Notes under the pieces: model-generated | What the model was told of the DNA's origin: nothing | The model's input: only the letters and a program-made list of their open reading frames with translations | Database searches by the model: none | Shown: positions 1 through 11,625 of the stretch, in pieces | Layout of the letters: each line of letters starts with the position of its first letter | Position numbering within the stretch: position 1 is the first letter of the stretch | DNA from: Bubalus kerabau | Taxonomy: Eukaryota > Chordata > Mammalia > Artiodactyla > Bovidae | DNA: 64,000 nt | NCBI RefSeq assembly: GCF_029407905.1 | Contig: NC_073627.1 | Span: 128,601,697-128,665,696 of the forward strand | Direction of reading: 5' to 3' | Position numbers and translations under genes: made by a program

Positions 1-227
1 ACCCCTCCATTTCCCCTCCTCCAGCCACTGGCAACCACCATTCCCCTTTCTGTCTCTGTGACTCTGACTACCTGGGTACCTCATACAGTGGAGTCATAGA
101 AGGTACTTGGCTGGGGACACTTGGTCTTCTTTGACAGTCTTATTTCACTTACCACAATGACACACTGTAGCATGTGTCAGAAGCCCATTTCTTTTTAAGG
201 CTGAATAATAGTCCATTATATGTCTGT
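1..227 (-). repeat. L1 (old L1M type) 3' UTR fragment, antisense
   Basis: The plus strand reads as the reverse complement of the L1M 3' UTR. It has the CTGGCAACCACCATT block, the block around GGTACCTCATA, then TTATTTCACTTA and TTTTTAAGGCTGAATAATA. It is cut by the Bov-tA insertion that starts at about 231, and a short tail (about 453-485) may be its continuation. Confidence 0.75.
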
Positions 228-230
228 TTG

Positions 231-452
231 GGGCTTCCCAGGGGGCACTAGTGGTAAAGAACCGGCCTGCCAATGCAGGAGACTACGAGAGATGGCAGTT
301 CAATCCCTGGGTCAGGGAGATCCCCAGGAGCAGGGCATGGCAACTCACTGCAGTATTTTTGCCTGAAGAATCCCATGACAGAGGAGCCTGATGGGCTACA
401 GTCCGTGGGATCGCAAAGAGTCAGACATGACTAAAGTGACTTAGCATACATG
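231..452 (+). repeat. Bov-tA SINE
   Basis: It has a tRNA-Glu-like head (GGGCTTCCCAGGGGGC, then GTGGTAAAGAACC and a degraded B box near TTCAATCCCTGG). The Bov-A body follows (GAATCCCATGACAGAGGAGCCTG, then TCGCAAAGAGTCAGACATGACT). It lies inside the L1M fragment. Confidence 0.9.
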
Positions 453-876
453 CAGATGTTTATTTACTGCCTACTTCTGCTGGAGCACCAGGTCCAAGGA
501 GGTGGGAAGAGGGGAGATGGCGCTTGACACAGAAGTGGTGAGGGTTTTGAGAGTGAGCCATTCAAATGGAGTTATGAGGCGTTCTCCAAATCAGAACTCC
601 AGCACCACAGGGACACAACAGGAACCCATGGGAGCCACACGTCTTGAAGAGCAGTTGACAAAACACACAGATGACGTCAGCCCTTCCTAGGAACAGCATT
701 CTTTAGACTAGGCTTCATGATCCAATACCAGCTCACGGGGCCGACAAAAACTCCACCCTAGGCATAGCACCCGATACAACAGAAACTAACTGATGCTGGG
801 CAGTGACCTTTAGTGTTTTAAATTAAACAGCGCTATGGCGATATCTTTCAGTGTCACATCTTCTGGCCTTTTCATA

Positions 877-1272
877 CTCATAAAGAAAGCTGAGCACTGG
901 AAAATTGATGCTTTTGAACTGTGGTGTTGGAGAAAATTCTTGAGAGTCCCTTGGACAGCAAGGAGATCAAACCGCTCAATCCTAAAGGAAATCAATCCTG
1001 AATATTCATTGGAAGGACTGATGTTGAGGCTGAAGCTCCAATACTTTGGCCACCTGATGTGAAGAGCTGACTCATTGGAAAAGACCCGGATGCTGGGAAA
1101 GATTGAAGGCAGGAGGAGAAGGGGGTGATAGAGGATGAGATGGTTGGATGGCATCACTGACTCAATGGACCTAAGTTTGAGCAAGCTCTGGGAGATGGTG
1201 AAGGACAGGGAAGCCTGGTGTGCTGCAGTCCATGGGGCTGCAAAGAGTTGGACATGACTGAGCAACTGAACA
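877..1272 (+). repeat. BovB (RTE) LINE 3' end, 5'-truncated
   Basis: The sense strand encodes the C-terminal end of the BovB reverse-transcriptase protein, with segments DAFELWCW, VPWTARRSN and LKLQYFGHLM. It continues to the usual end near AAAGAGTTGGACATGACTGA. An in-frame TGA at 1060-1062 sits where other copies have CGA, which suggests CpG decay. The open frame on the opposite strand (810-1265) is only its mirror image. This is a dead fragment. Confidence 0.9.
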
Positions 1273-1829
1273 ACATCAACACCAGGCAGTATCTCCCAAA
1301 TTTCACTGAGTTACATCCCAACTTCATGATTTTGCCATTTTCTAGTACCACCTGGGTTATTATTTACCATTTTTGTTGATGTTGCCTCATTTTTTAGAGT
1401 AAATAAATCCACTTAAAAAGGAAGCTTTTAATAACCACCCCATAAACCATTACCTTTTACCAAAAAACAGATGATAAACATAAAAAGAACAAACAAGAAC
1501 AAAGCGAGCTAGGTAGGTACATCTCCCAAAGCCCAAGGCTTGCTTTCTCTCTGCTGAAAAGGTGAACAGCAAGCACTGGAGAGCTGATGGGGCGTGCAAG
1601 CAGCAAACCAAGATACCGTCTTTGGCAAATAAGAACAACTTTCTCTTTTTAGAAAGAAAGAAAATGAAAAGTGAAAACCTCACTATGTGGCCACCTAAAA
1701 TCCTGTCTCCTCTGAGACGTCCCACACTTTGGCAACACATGGCTTTATTGGGTCCCTTGAGTAAAGTGGGATGATTTATTAGTTTTGAGGATGATGCTTT
1801 CACTTTTATGGGGGAGTAAGAGAGGAAGA

Positions 1830-2042
1830 GGTTTCCCAGGTGGCGCTAAAGGTAAAGAACTCGCCTGCCAATGCAGGAAACATATGAGACCCGGGTTTGT
1901 CCCTGGGTTGGGAAGATCCCCTGGAGAAGGGAATGGTAACCCACTCCAGTATTCTTGCTGGGAGAATCCCACAGACAGAGGAGCCTGGAGGGCTATGGTC
2001 CACGGGGTCACAAAGAGCCGGACATGACTGAGCAACTTAGTA
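1830..2042 (+). repeat. Bov-tA SINE
   Basis: It has a complete head and body: GGTTTCCCAGGTGGCGCTA, then CTGGGTTGGGAAGATCCCC, CCACTCCAGTATTC, and ends at GACATGACTGAGCAACTTAG. The flanks carry similar AAGAGGA-rich bases that may be an imperfect target duplication. Confidence 0.9.
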
Positions 2043-2049
2043 CACAAGA

Positions 2050-2890
2050 GGAGAAGAGAAGAGTTATAAGAGGCAGGACTTGGCCACTTTCAGGCAAAAG
2101 CCAACTGGAAAGTACTGGAGACAACTCTGTAAATTACTAAATCTATCAAGCTATTTGAGCAGTGTTTTGTCGGGTTGTCATTATCCGCATCACTGCCGTC
2201 CTGGTTCTAAAGACTGCAGTTTCGCTTCCTGTCTTTGGAGAATTCCAAGGGCTTGGGACATTGGGAATGCAGCTGACAGGGACTGACCTAGGAAAACCAC
2301 CTTCCACTTCGTCTTCTTTCACAAGGAGGATTGACAACCAGTAATATGTGCTCTACAGTATCCAAAGCACTTCGCATGAAAATTCGCCATTTAATCTTGG
2401 GCCTCAGAGCAACTCTTGGATGCTCTGTGGGCTGCCAGTAATCATGAACATCCTTGCTCATTTTCTGTCCTACAGTGCAGCTGCAAACAGATATTTCATG
2501 AACATGGGTGGGATAAATGAACAACAACTGACAGCCAGAAACTCCTCTTTACCCCAAATTCCAATTAATTTATGAAAGTCTCTGACTGCAGGGTTAAGGT
2601 ACCTGGAACAACATGAAAAATGAATATAGTCTAGTGTTACACAATATTCAGAAGAGATGGATATTCTACATAAACACCGGCCTAAAAGGAAAACATGTGC
2701 AGGGAACAGATTAGCTATTAAATCAGAGGGACTCATGCATACACCTCTCAGACAGGATTTATTGTTCTGAAAGCATCTGCGCCTTACCAAAGCTGGGTTA
2801 GTAATGGCATGCAGTCAGGGCAGAGGATGTTAGAATGGTAATCATTAAAACGAGCTTCCCCCTGTATTACATGGTGAATTCAAATTTTCA
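2050..2890. other. Non-coding, no recognised feature
   Basis: Unique-looking intron sequence. The short open frames on both strands overlap each other and show no family resemblance. Confidence 0.5.
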
Positions 2891-2894
2891 TTAA

Positions 2895-3062
2895 GGCTCC
2901 AACAATAGGGAGCAGTTAAGTAAATTATGGCACGCTAACTGGATGGAATATTAAGCAGCCATTAAAATGATAAATCTGAAGATTATGTAGCTACATGGAA
3001 AATCGTGCATGAAATTATGCTAAGTAAAAAAGTGAAATACAAGACTGTTTATGTGTTGAGCA
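2895..3062 (+). repeat. Old L1M 3' UTR fragment
   Basis: AGTAAATTATGG, then GGAATATTAAGCAGCCATTAAAATGA, then ACATGGAAAAT and AAGTAAAAAAGTG follow the known order of the L1M 3' UTR. It is diverged. Confidence 0.6.
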
Positions 3063-3064
3063 GA

Positions 3065-4520
3065 CCCTATCTCGTGGGCTTTCTAAACAAGTCCTGGGCA
3101 ATGTGAACAAAGCCCCAAAGGAATTCTACTCCTTGTTCAGGAATTGCTGGATACTGCCATCACACATTTTGCCCTTAATATCTAAACTCTGATGACAGCT
3201 ATGTTGTAAGAACTGGTACACATGAGTAAAGTGTGGGAAATCTGATACTGTGTTCAGAGGGAGGAATTAGTGCATAATAATTTTTGAAAGTTTTAAATAA
3301 TGAATAAGGATGCTAGTAAACAGAAAATGTAATTAAGAGAATCTCACATGAAAGTAAATGTGATTTTAAGCAGGTTGGGTTTATAGGAGCTGTGTGTTTC
3401 AGAAGCAGCTGCTTTTGCCTGAGAAAACACCCATGTAGGGAGCATCTCTGCTCCTATTTAGGAAACATCTCCTCTCCTCTTTCCAAGAGTCCCAGGAAGT
3501 CAAGTGCTGTGGTACCATGCCAGCCCGTCACTGTCCCCTGCCAAATGACCAGGTCCATCCTCCTTATTACTCTGACTGATCTGTGACGGTCCAGAGACTG
3601 ATCTAGTAGGGAGCTGTAACCATATGTTTTAAGTCACGAGTTATCTGGACATCACCATCTATAAACTCATGAAAATGACCTTTAATATTGGGTGGCAGGC
3701 TGTGATTTTATGCCTCTTAGGCAGGGAGCAGAAACATTAAATTGACAGGGCAGGGATTTCTGCTGACCTCTGGAGCAGAAAGGTTTTCAAGTGCAACTAC
3801 ATATGGAGGAAGCACACACACATACACAAAGAGCACTTTCTTTAGAATCAGAGACTGTTGGGGAAGGCACCCTGAGCACATTCACCAAGGGCATAGAGTC
3901 CAGAGGGTGAGGCTGGTGTGCTGGCTAAGGACTGTAGCCCTGAGAGGCAAGGAGGGCCGGGGGTTCATCTGAGTGAGGAGCCCAGGACAGAGCTCGGTGC
4001 AAACCAGGGGCCTCCTAACTGGCTCTGAGAGTTTTGAGTTCCCCAAGTCCATGGGCAACAAGTTACACTTTGCTCTGGTGCTCACCACTTCTGTGCCTCC
4101 CCCTCACAGCTTTTTGTTTGCGTGTTTTTATTTTATTTCCTTTGTCTGTCGGGAAGCTCAGAGTTAATTCTGATGCTTAACTGCAATGGCTCGATTAGCT
4201 TAGATATGGGTGGATTCGGGTTCACCTGCCCTTCCTTCTAGAATGTGTATCTTGATATCTATTATAGCAGCCTCATTATATACATTTCTTTGTATTACGC
4301 ACAGCCTCAAATCTGTATTTTGAAAGCAGGTGGATATACATCTAACGAAAAAGACTAGAAGGAAAAAAAAAAATTTTCTTTATCTCTTGACCTTCCTTCC
4401 AGGAACAGATACAAAAGGGCAGGGCTTGACTTCACCTTTCGGAAACAGTCTAAAAAAATCAGCGCACATCGCTGGTGTACCCAGCCTTCTTCAGGAGCAT
4501 GGGTATTCCCCTGCCCTCAC
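3065..4520. other. Non-coding, no recognised feature
   Basis: Mixed composition with AT-rich parts near 3260-3360 and 4200-4330 and no repeat I can name. Confidence 0.5.
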
Positions 4521-4524
4521 ACCC

Positions 4525-4930
4525 AGTCAGGCATCTACTGAATGCCCAGCACGTGAGCAGATCGAGACGAAGCAGAACAGTCCTGGTCTTCAGGACTTGG
4601 TCCTCGGGGACAGAGGGTCAGAGTCCCCTACACAGACAGAGGTGGCTTAGTGTCCTCAACAGGGGGCAGATGTGACCCTACAACTTAGTTGGGGGAAATC
4701 TGGGAAGGCCTTAATGAATTTAGACATGAGGGCATGCATGGTGGTGTGGCAGGGAAAATGGGTGTTTGATGAAGGACAGAAGCAGGGGCACAGCAGCTGG
4801 AACCACGAGGTGAACATGGGGAAGGCGGGCCGTCCAGGGGCTCAGGCGGAGAGGAAGCGGAGGCAGGTGGAAGTGGTTCTGGGTGGCCTTGAATGCTGTA
4901 GGACGGCACCCCCAGGACTGTCTGAGGAGA
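4525..4930 (-). repeat. L2 LINE relic, antisense
   Basis: The left part (CATCTACTGAATGCCCAGCA) resembles the antisense L2 3' end. The right part (GGAAGGCCTT, then GGTGGCCTTGAATGCTGTAG) resembles the antisense upstream L2 region. It is strongly diverged. Confidence 0.45.
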
Positions 4931-5394
4931 GGTGCCCTAGAACCTCTGGGCAGGGTGGAGATGGGTGGGGAGAGGCTGGCACAGACGTGCAGAAGCTGAG
5001 CTGGAAATGACAGATGCTGGCCTGCAGGCCCCTCATCTCTAATTTTGCCAGCTGGTTTGTCTGAGAATCCACACCAGATCCCAAATCATAGGGTAGCAGA
5101 GCTCAACAGAAATATGTGGCCAAGGAGGCCTCCATTCCCAGGCCCCACCATCATCTCTCAGCCCAAGAAACTTCTATTCAGCCAATGGTGGCATGCCCAG
5201 CCCTCAGGCCTCCATGGTCTAGGGCTGTATAATCAGGACAGTGCAACTGCCACTGCCTGGGGCTGCCCCACACCAGCCACCCGGGAGACAAAGTCCAGGC
5301 TCCAGATAATGGACAGGTTCAACAGCCCAGTGTGCTGGCTGAAACCACGGATCCCCCCAGACTGCTGGGGCTCAAGTTCTGACCCCAGTGGGGG

Positions 5395-5545
5395 ACCCAG
5401 AGCAAGCTGCCCCAGTTTCCTCATCTCTGGGGTGGGGGCAATAGTATCTGGATGTTATAAGGATTAAACGAATCCATGCACCTTCAGTGTTTAGGACAGT
5501 GCCTGGTCCACAGAAGGTGCTCTGGGAATGTTGATTTCATTTCAG
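5395..5545 (+). repeat. MIR SINE relic
   Basis: TTTCCTCATCTCTGGGGTGG, then AAGGATTAAACGA, then GGACAGTGCCTGGTCCACAG follow the MIR 3' half. Confidence 0.6.
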
Positions 5546-5845
5546 TTACCACTACCGGGGCATCTCTGGAATACCATGCCAAGACCCCTCCTTCTCTGAG
5601 ATCACCCTTCATCCCCCAGAGCCACAGAAGTCCTGCTTACAAACTCTAACAGGCAACCCTGCACTGGAAATGGAAGGGTTTCATCACCCACCTATGAACC
5701 TTTCCTTTCTGGATCGACAGCTTCCAATTTTAGCTGCTGCTTTGGCAATCTCTTGTTTCCACATGGGAGCTTTGCTCTCAGATCCACTCTTGCACAGAAC
5801 ACAAAACACACAGGGAAAGGCTCTGTGCCCAGGAGTCTAATGACT

Positions 5846-6235
5846 ACATTTTAAAACGTCTTTTTATTTTATATTGGGGTATAGCCAACTAACAATGTTG
5901 CGATAGTTTCAGGTGGACAGTAACAGGACTTGGCCATCATGCACATGCTTCTTTCACACCCAAACTCCTCACCCATCCAGGCTGCCACGTAACATTGAGC
6001 AGAAGTCCCTGTGCTATACAGTAGGTCCTTGTTGGTTATCCATTTTAAATATAGCAGTGTGTAAACATCCATTCTAAACTCCCTAACTATCCCTTCCTCC
6101 GATCCTTCCCTTACCGGCAACTGCAAGTTCATTCTCCAAGTCTGTGAGTCAGTTTCTGTTTCGTAAATAAGTTCTTTTTGTACCATTTCTTTTTAGATTC
6201 CCCATATAAGGGATGTCATACGCTATTTCTCCTTC
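5846..6235 (-). repeat. Artiodactyl L1 3' end, antisense, with target duplication
   Basis: It begins with a T-rich block (the L1 poly-A in reverse) and continues TATATTGGGGTATAGCCAAC, then CTGTGCTATACAGTAGGTCC, AAGTCTGTGAGTCAGTTTCTG and CCCCATATAAGGGATGTCAT. This is the 3' UTR of a cetartiodactyl L1. TCTAATGACT occurs at 5836-5845 and again at 6236-6245, consistent with a target-site duplication. Confidence 0.85.
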
Positions 6236-6245
6236 TCTAATGACT

Positions 6246-7495
6246 GCAGTTTACAGATGGAGAACCTGAGGCCTGGGGAAAGCATGAAGCTCTTGGTCTT
6301 CTAATTCCTAGACCAGGCTCTTCTTCCTGCCTTTCCTGCTTCCTCACACCTCTTTTATCAGACTGTCTTGGTTGTAATCTTCTGGAGGAAGGGGCAACTA
6401 CCTCGGTCGGATCTGAGGTGTTAAAAGTCACACCCAGCACCACAGCCTGAGTGAGGCGTTCCACAGAAGGGGCGGGCGGCTGTTCCCAATTAGACACACA
6501 GCCCAAACCCAGCCAAGTTCCGGGCACCACATCAAAGGGAAGGCAGGGGACGCTCTCCTCATCTAAACTGTTACAACATCTGCTAGAGAAAGACCCTCCT
6601 CCTAACCAGGGGTCTTCAGGGCTGGGCCTGAATTCAGGGGTCCCCTGGAGACCGAAGTGACAGCATGGGGCAGCAGGGGTCCTCGGGGTGGACGCCACCA
6701 GGCAGCAAGGGCAGGGCAGCTGAGAGACGGATGCTGGACGCAAACCCAACACAACGCAGGCAGAGGCCCCGCCCCCTCCTCCATCGAGTCTGGTTTCCGG
6801 AGCTGTCGAAAAGCCAGGAGACTGACTAATTGGTGTTCCCTTACCATCTCTTTTCCAGGCATGCACAGAAATACCCCAGAAAAAGGGTGAGCTCTGTGGA
6901 GCAGAGGTGTGGAAAAAGAACAATGGTCAAAGCAGCAGGAGCAGTGTGGGCCTGTCACTGCCTGGCGGAACCTGCACTGCCCGCTCTTGGACGCTCAGCC
7001 CAAGCTTGAGGGGAAAGCCCTGGTCTGAGTCAGGGAGCTGGGTGTGCTCCCTTCCCCCGGTCATCTGTACAGGGATGGGGGTCTCCCCTGAAGGGCCCTG
7101 TTCTGGGGTCCCTGGAGGGAGACAGGCTTGCACACCTGGCGACACCGACTGTGCTTTGCTCACAATTTAAAAGGCCATGCAGGCCTCTCTGCAGGGCTCT
7201 CGGGAGCTGCCCGCAATTACGGTTGGCCCCTCAGCCCTGCCCGTCACTCTGCTCTCTTCCGGTGACTGCCTTTGCGTGCAGAGACCTCTTTGAGCTGTAT
7301 CGCCATCCCCTGTGGAGACTCACTGAGGTGAACTGGCCACTCCGGGGTCCCGGCTGCTCTGGGGCTCAGTCAGTACCTGAAGGAGGGCCCATATAGAGCA
7401 GCAGCCTCCTCAGGAGACAGCTCTCTTGCCTCCTTGTCGGAGGAAGATCCACATTCAAAGGCAAGCAGGGAACCTGTCTGCTTTTCTTCCTCAGA
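6246..7495. other. Non-coding, GC-rich, no recognised gene
   Basis: The first 60 bases resemble an antisense MIR core (CAGATGGAGAACCTGAGGCC). The long minus-strand frame at 6237-6923 has low-complexity Pro/Ser/Gly content, starts in L1 sequence and has no domain. I regard it as chance. Confidence 0.5.
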
Positions 7496-7499
7496 CCCA

Positions 7500-7920
7500 T
7501 CATCGAGTCCTCACTGGGTGCCAAGGTGGACCCCAGGCTGGTGCTGAGCACTCACATGGTATGAGACAAGGCCCCTCAACCCCAAAGAACCCATGGCTCA
7601 GCAGGAGAACTGGGACACCAGCAACCATAAGCACCGAGTGAAAAACCATGACAAGTTACAGAACGCCTGCTCATGCCAGGCACCGTCCTGGGTGCTGGCT
7701 GCATGGCTTTCCTTATCCCCATGAGACAAGAGACATGGGCGACTGGCAGCCTCAGAGCCTCCACAGGGGCCAGCCCAGTTCTAGAGTGGTGCAGATGCTA
7801 GCAGTCCATGGAGGTAGAAAGGAAAGGCAGTCCCAGGGATTTCAAGAATCCTTAGGGAGGAGGTGGCACTTAAGAGGAGCTCAAGTCTTAGTGCAAAGAG
7901 GCCCCTCAAGGGCCACAGAA
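7500..7920 (-). repeat. Mixed old relics, L2-like and MIR-like, antisense
   Basis: CACTGGGTGCC near 7514 resembles antisense L2. GCCAGGCACCGTCCTGGGTGC near 7676 resembles antisense MIR or L2. GGAGGAGGTGGCACTTAAGA near 7856 resembles upstream antisense L2. Fragmentary. Confidence 0.35.
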
Positions 7921-7983
7921 GCCAAGGGACCTCCCTGGGATCACAGACATCGAACGGGGAACCCAGGGTAGAATGTGTGTGTG

Positions 7984-8191
7984 AGTACTCAGTCGTGTCT
8001 GACTCTTTGTGACCCTATGGACTATAGCCCACCAGGCTCCTCTGTCCGTGGGATTCCCTAGGCAAGAATACTGGAGTGGGTTGCCATGCCCTCCTCCTCA
8101 GTGATCTTCCCAACCCAGGGATCGAACCCACATCTCCTATGGCTCCTACACTGCAGGTGGATTCTTTACCACTGAACCACTGGGGAAGCCC
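7984..8191 (-). repeat. Bov-tA SINE, antisense
   Basis: The reverse complement gives a tRNA-like head ending at GGGGCTTCCCCAGTGG (right side) and a Bov-A body. The plus strand shows CTCAGTCGTGTCTGACTC, CAAGAATACTGGAGTGGG and GGATCGAACCCACATCTCC. Confidence 0.92.
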
Positions 8192-10535
8192 CTCAGGGAA
8201 AAATGTGCTCAAGGAAAGGAGGAAGATTCGGACAGGCGAAGACAGGGCCTCAGGAGAAAGGGCAACGGGGGCAGGGTGAACACAGGCCAAGCCATGGATG
8301 GAGCAGAGATGGAGACATTGTGAGGCAGAATCAGAGACTGTGAGCTGTCTGAGCCCAGGGCTCCCGAGGAAAGGATGTGGGGCGTGGCTAGAAAAGGAAA
8401 CTGGGGCTGGGCTATGGAGGGCCCCGAATGCCAGGAGGAGGGTAGGAAACTGGAAAATGTGGCCAGCAGTCTTCATCAGGTTTGCGCTTTCAGGGGGAAA
8501 AAAAAAAGCCTTTATAGAAGCTGGCAGGAAACACCAGGGCGTGGTCATCAGCTGCTGCTGACCTGAAGGTCTGACCCTCCAAACAATTAGGGCTCTACAT
8601 GTTCAAAAAGTGGAGGATGCCCAGGGCTCCAGAAAGAAAAATACTCTCCAGTGAACGGTTCCCAAAAGGGGAAAAGCAAGCATTTCCACTGGGCTAACAG
8701 GCAGAGGTTGGGGTGGAATAAGCACCTTCAGGTCAACCTTGAGGGGCGGGCGTCTGCTGACCCCTGTGCTGTGGATAGAGGCTGGGGCCCCCCGGGGACT
8801 GCCAGGGGCCTCAGACATTAGCCAGACGTGATCCAGCCATGTGTCTTTTGAGTACTGATGGACTGTACTTACAGAGAGGGCTTGCCAGCCCCTCTGGTGT
8901 GATCTTCCAGTCTGCTGGGCATGGCATGGTTTCAGCTTCTAGAGAGGCCTCAGGCCACAGTCTAATGAGATAAAGCCATGGGGGACAGGCTTTCATGCCA
9001 GACCAGCTGGGCTACAGCCCTCACCAAGCACCATCATTTACCCTTTCTCAGGGAACCTCCCAGAGTGAGCCTTGGAGGAGCCACGACCACGCCCAAGCCC
9101 CCTCCCTACCTCCCTGATGTGAAATCTGCAACTCAGATAGGCTGTGTGGTTCAGCCAAGGTCTGGGAGACTCAACCCTCAGTAGTACACTTTAAGAGTGC
9201 TTAGTGTGTGTGATGTACCAGGGTCTGTGCTAAGGGCGGTGCCTCCAGGTTCTCATTTAATTCTCACACTTCTGTACGGGGTGATGGCGGTATTACCGCT
9301 TTAAACTTGCTCACACAGCAAGCCAGTGGTGGAGGCAGCCTGGCTCCAAAGCTCATGCTTTTAACTATGCAGCTATCTATGCCACCTCTCCAACACTAGT
9401 TGGTACTCCCTCCCCTCCACCAGGTACAAAATAATACAAATATGTTTGGGTCTGCAGGGGAAGAAAGCAAGCACTGGAAGAAGCGAGTCCTAGCCCCAGC
9501 TAACTTGCTCCTGGCTTCACCATGCTGAGTGATGCCAGGCAAGTTACTTCTTCCTTCTGGTTACCAGTTTGCCTTTTAGTCAGGGTAACTCAAGTCATCC
9601 TGGATTTTATCTGACAGGTCAACATACAGGTCCCTATAGGAATTGTTAGGAAAGCAAAGGGTGATATCAGGAGGAAGAGAGCTGGCCATTGAGGAGGTAT
9701 TAATAAACACATTCTAGATCTTTAGAGGGGTGGCCAATGCATATGGCTGGTCCCAGGCTGGCTTGATCTAAGCAAGCGGTTATAAACTGGCAATAGTTGC
9801 AGGGTGCCAGCCTCCCAGGGCAGAGCCAGGGCCCCCTACCAAGCATGACCCTTCACTCCATCTGTATCTAACAGCCCCTCTTGCCACGTGTCAGGTTTGC
9901 AGCCAAATTGGTCAAACCCCACACGTACCCATCTGGTGGAGGCAGCAGTCCTGGGGCTGGTCATGGCTCATGCTGGGGGGTGTTGCTGGCGTTGTGCCCC
10001 ATGCCCAGCACAGCTGTCTGGCCGGAAGCAACTTGCTGAGATCTGGCACGCTCTCTGCCCCAGCCTTCCTTGCTTTTGGAACTGCTTCAAGAGAGGAACT
10101 AATGTCCCTGGGGACTTGTAGACAACCTCAGCCTTCTGGATGGTGATGATGAGGCTGCCGGCCTAGGACCAGCCCGGGCCTCTGCTCACTGGCTGTGTGA
10201 CCCTGGTCTGCTGCCTCATCCACTGGGGTCTAAGATTTCCTGCAGGCAAGGCAGAAGCCGGTAAAGGAGATGGTCTCAGAGAACTTTTTGGCTCCAGAGT
10301 CCTCAGTCTGATTCTATGAAGACTGGATGTTCACACAGGCTTCTTGCTCCACTGCTGTGGCTCCAGCACGTGAAGGAAGAGGGGACATACACAAGAGCAG
10401 CCATCCTACAGTGGGCAGGTTCCCTGACCTCGGCATCCCAACCACCTTCCAGCAAACCCCTCCCAAATTCAAGCCCTGTATGCAGTTAGAATCCTCTGCA
10501 GTGAGAAGCTCTACCAACACAAAGTTGTGTTTTCC
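8192..10535. other. Non-coding apart from one MIR
   Basis: Apart from the MIR at 9190-9388, I see no gene or named repeat. An A9 run at about 8500 and GC-rich stretches are the only landmarks. Confidence 0.45.
9190..9388 (-). repeat. MIR SINE relic, antisense
   Basis: GTACCAGGGTCTGTGCTAAG, then TCTCATTTAATTCTCACAC, then CTTGCTCACACAGCAAGCCA and a terminal TATGCAGCTATCTATGCC track the antisense MIR over nearly its full length. Confidence 0.7.
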
Positions 10536-10539
10536 TGCC

Positions 10540-11068
10540 TGTGATTAATTTTATGTGTCAACTTGAGTGGGCCACAGGGTACCCAGATACCTGGTCAAAC
10601 ATTATTCTGGGTACTTTGGGAAAGGTCTTTTAGAATGAGATTAACATTTAAATCTCTAAGTAAAGCAGATTGCTCTCCCTAACATAGTGGGCCTTGTCCA
10701 ATCAGTTAATGATCCAAATAGGGAAAGAAAAAAAACAAACAAACCAACCCTCTGATGATAAAGAGAATTCTTCCTGCCTGACAGCATTTATACTGAGACA
10801 TCAACTTTTTTTCTGCATTTAGACTCATACTGAAATACTGGTTCTGCCTGGGTCTCAAGCCTGTTGGCTTTTGAGACCCAGGAACTACACCATCAGCTCT
10901 CCTGCTTCTCAGGCCTTCAGACTTGGACTGGAACTAAACCATTGGTGCTATGGGGTCTTCAGCTTGCTCACTCACCTTGGGACTTGCCAGCTTCTATAAT
11001 CACATGAACCAGTTCCTTGTAATAAACCTCTCTTATTGTCCTGATTCTCTGGAGAGCCCTAACTTACA
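10540..11068 (+). repeat. Solo ERVL-type LTR (MLT2-like)
   Basis: This 529-bp unit begins TG and ends CA. It opens with a block reading TTAATTTTATGTGTCAACTT and closes near TTCTCTGGAGAGCCCTAAC, both hallmarks of the mammalian ERVL MLT2 LTRs. AATAAA at 11021-11026 is in the place expected of the LTR polyadenylation signal. No internal retroviral coding sequence flanks it, so it is a solo LTR left by recombination. An exact target duplication was not seen. Confidence 0.8.
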
Positions 11069-11479
11069 CCTCTACGAAGAGTCCTTTCTCACATGTCTAC
11101 CATGTCATCCTAGTACGGGCTGCTTGTCTGCTCCCTTTCTCAAACAGATTCTGCAAAGTCTCTGTATCAAAACAGAGAGCCAGGTCCTTATCACAAAGCA
11201 GAGGGGACCTGCACTTTTTATGACCCTGAAGAACTAGGGCGGCAGCCAAGCATCAGCTTCCTAAGAGGAACATGCAGTGCCACGAAATTCCACCCTCAGG
11301 AGACCTCACAGTAGCAAAGCCCTCACAAGACTGGTGATCTCGGCAGAGCTCCCCACTTGGCCCAGGAATGACCATCTGCCACGAGCCAACCCAAACTTAA
11401 CAAAAAAGACCAACAGCAAGGTTCCCTCATTCCATATAGAACTTTCTGATCTACAAAGCCCTTTGTGCTATTTGGTTCT

Positions 11480-11625
11480 TATGACCTTCTGACTATAGAC
11501 AGATTTTAATGGTCAGAGCCAGCATCCGCATTTAACAGGGCAAACAGGAAACCCAGAATCAAAGTGATTTGCCAAAGTCAGAGTGAGAAATCTACATGAT
11601 TCCTACTCTACTCGTCTTTCCGACT
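11480..11625 (-). repeat. MIR SINE relic, antisense
   Basis: CATTTAACAGGGCAAACAGG, then AAGTGATTTGCCAAAGTCA resembles the antisense MIR core. Confidence 0.5.

Noticed and set aside
810..1265. 151-residue frame antisense to BovB
   Set aside because: It is a mirror of the BovB coding strand. The recognisable reverse-transcriptase C-terminus is on the plus strand.
6440..6800. CpG island or promoter in GC-rich sequence
   Set aside because: GC is high but CpG pairs are sparse and scattered. No TATA, initiator or first-exon context was seen.
6237..6923. Longest open frame, 228 residues, minus strand
   Set aside because: It starts at the edge of L1/MIR-like sequence, has Pro/Ser/Gly-rich composition without any domain, and shows no splice or start context. 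GC-rich sequence gives such frames by chance.
8015..8548. 177-residue frame, minus strand
   Set aside because: Its C-terminal third is translated Bov-tA (GSIPGLGRSL-type peptide), a common SINE artefact.
10540..11068. Complete endogenous retrovirus
   Set aside because: Only one LTR is present, with no second LTR or internal genes nearby.
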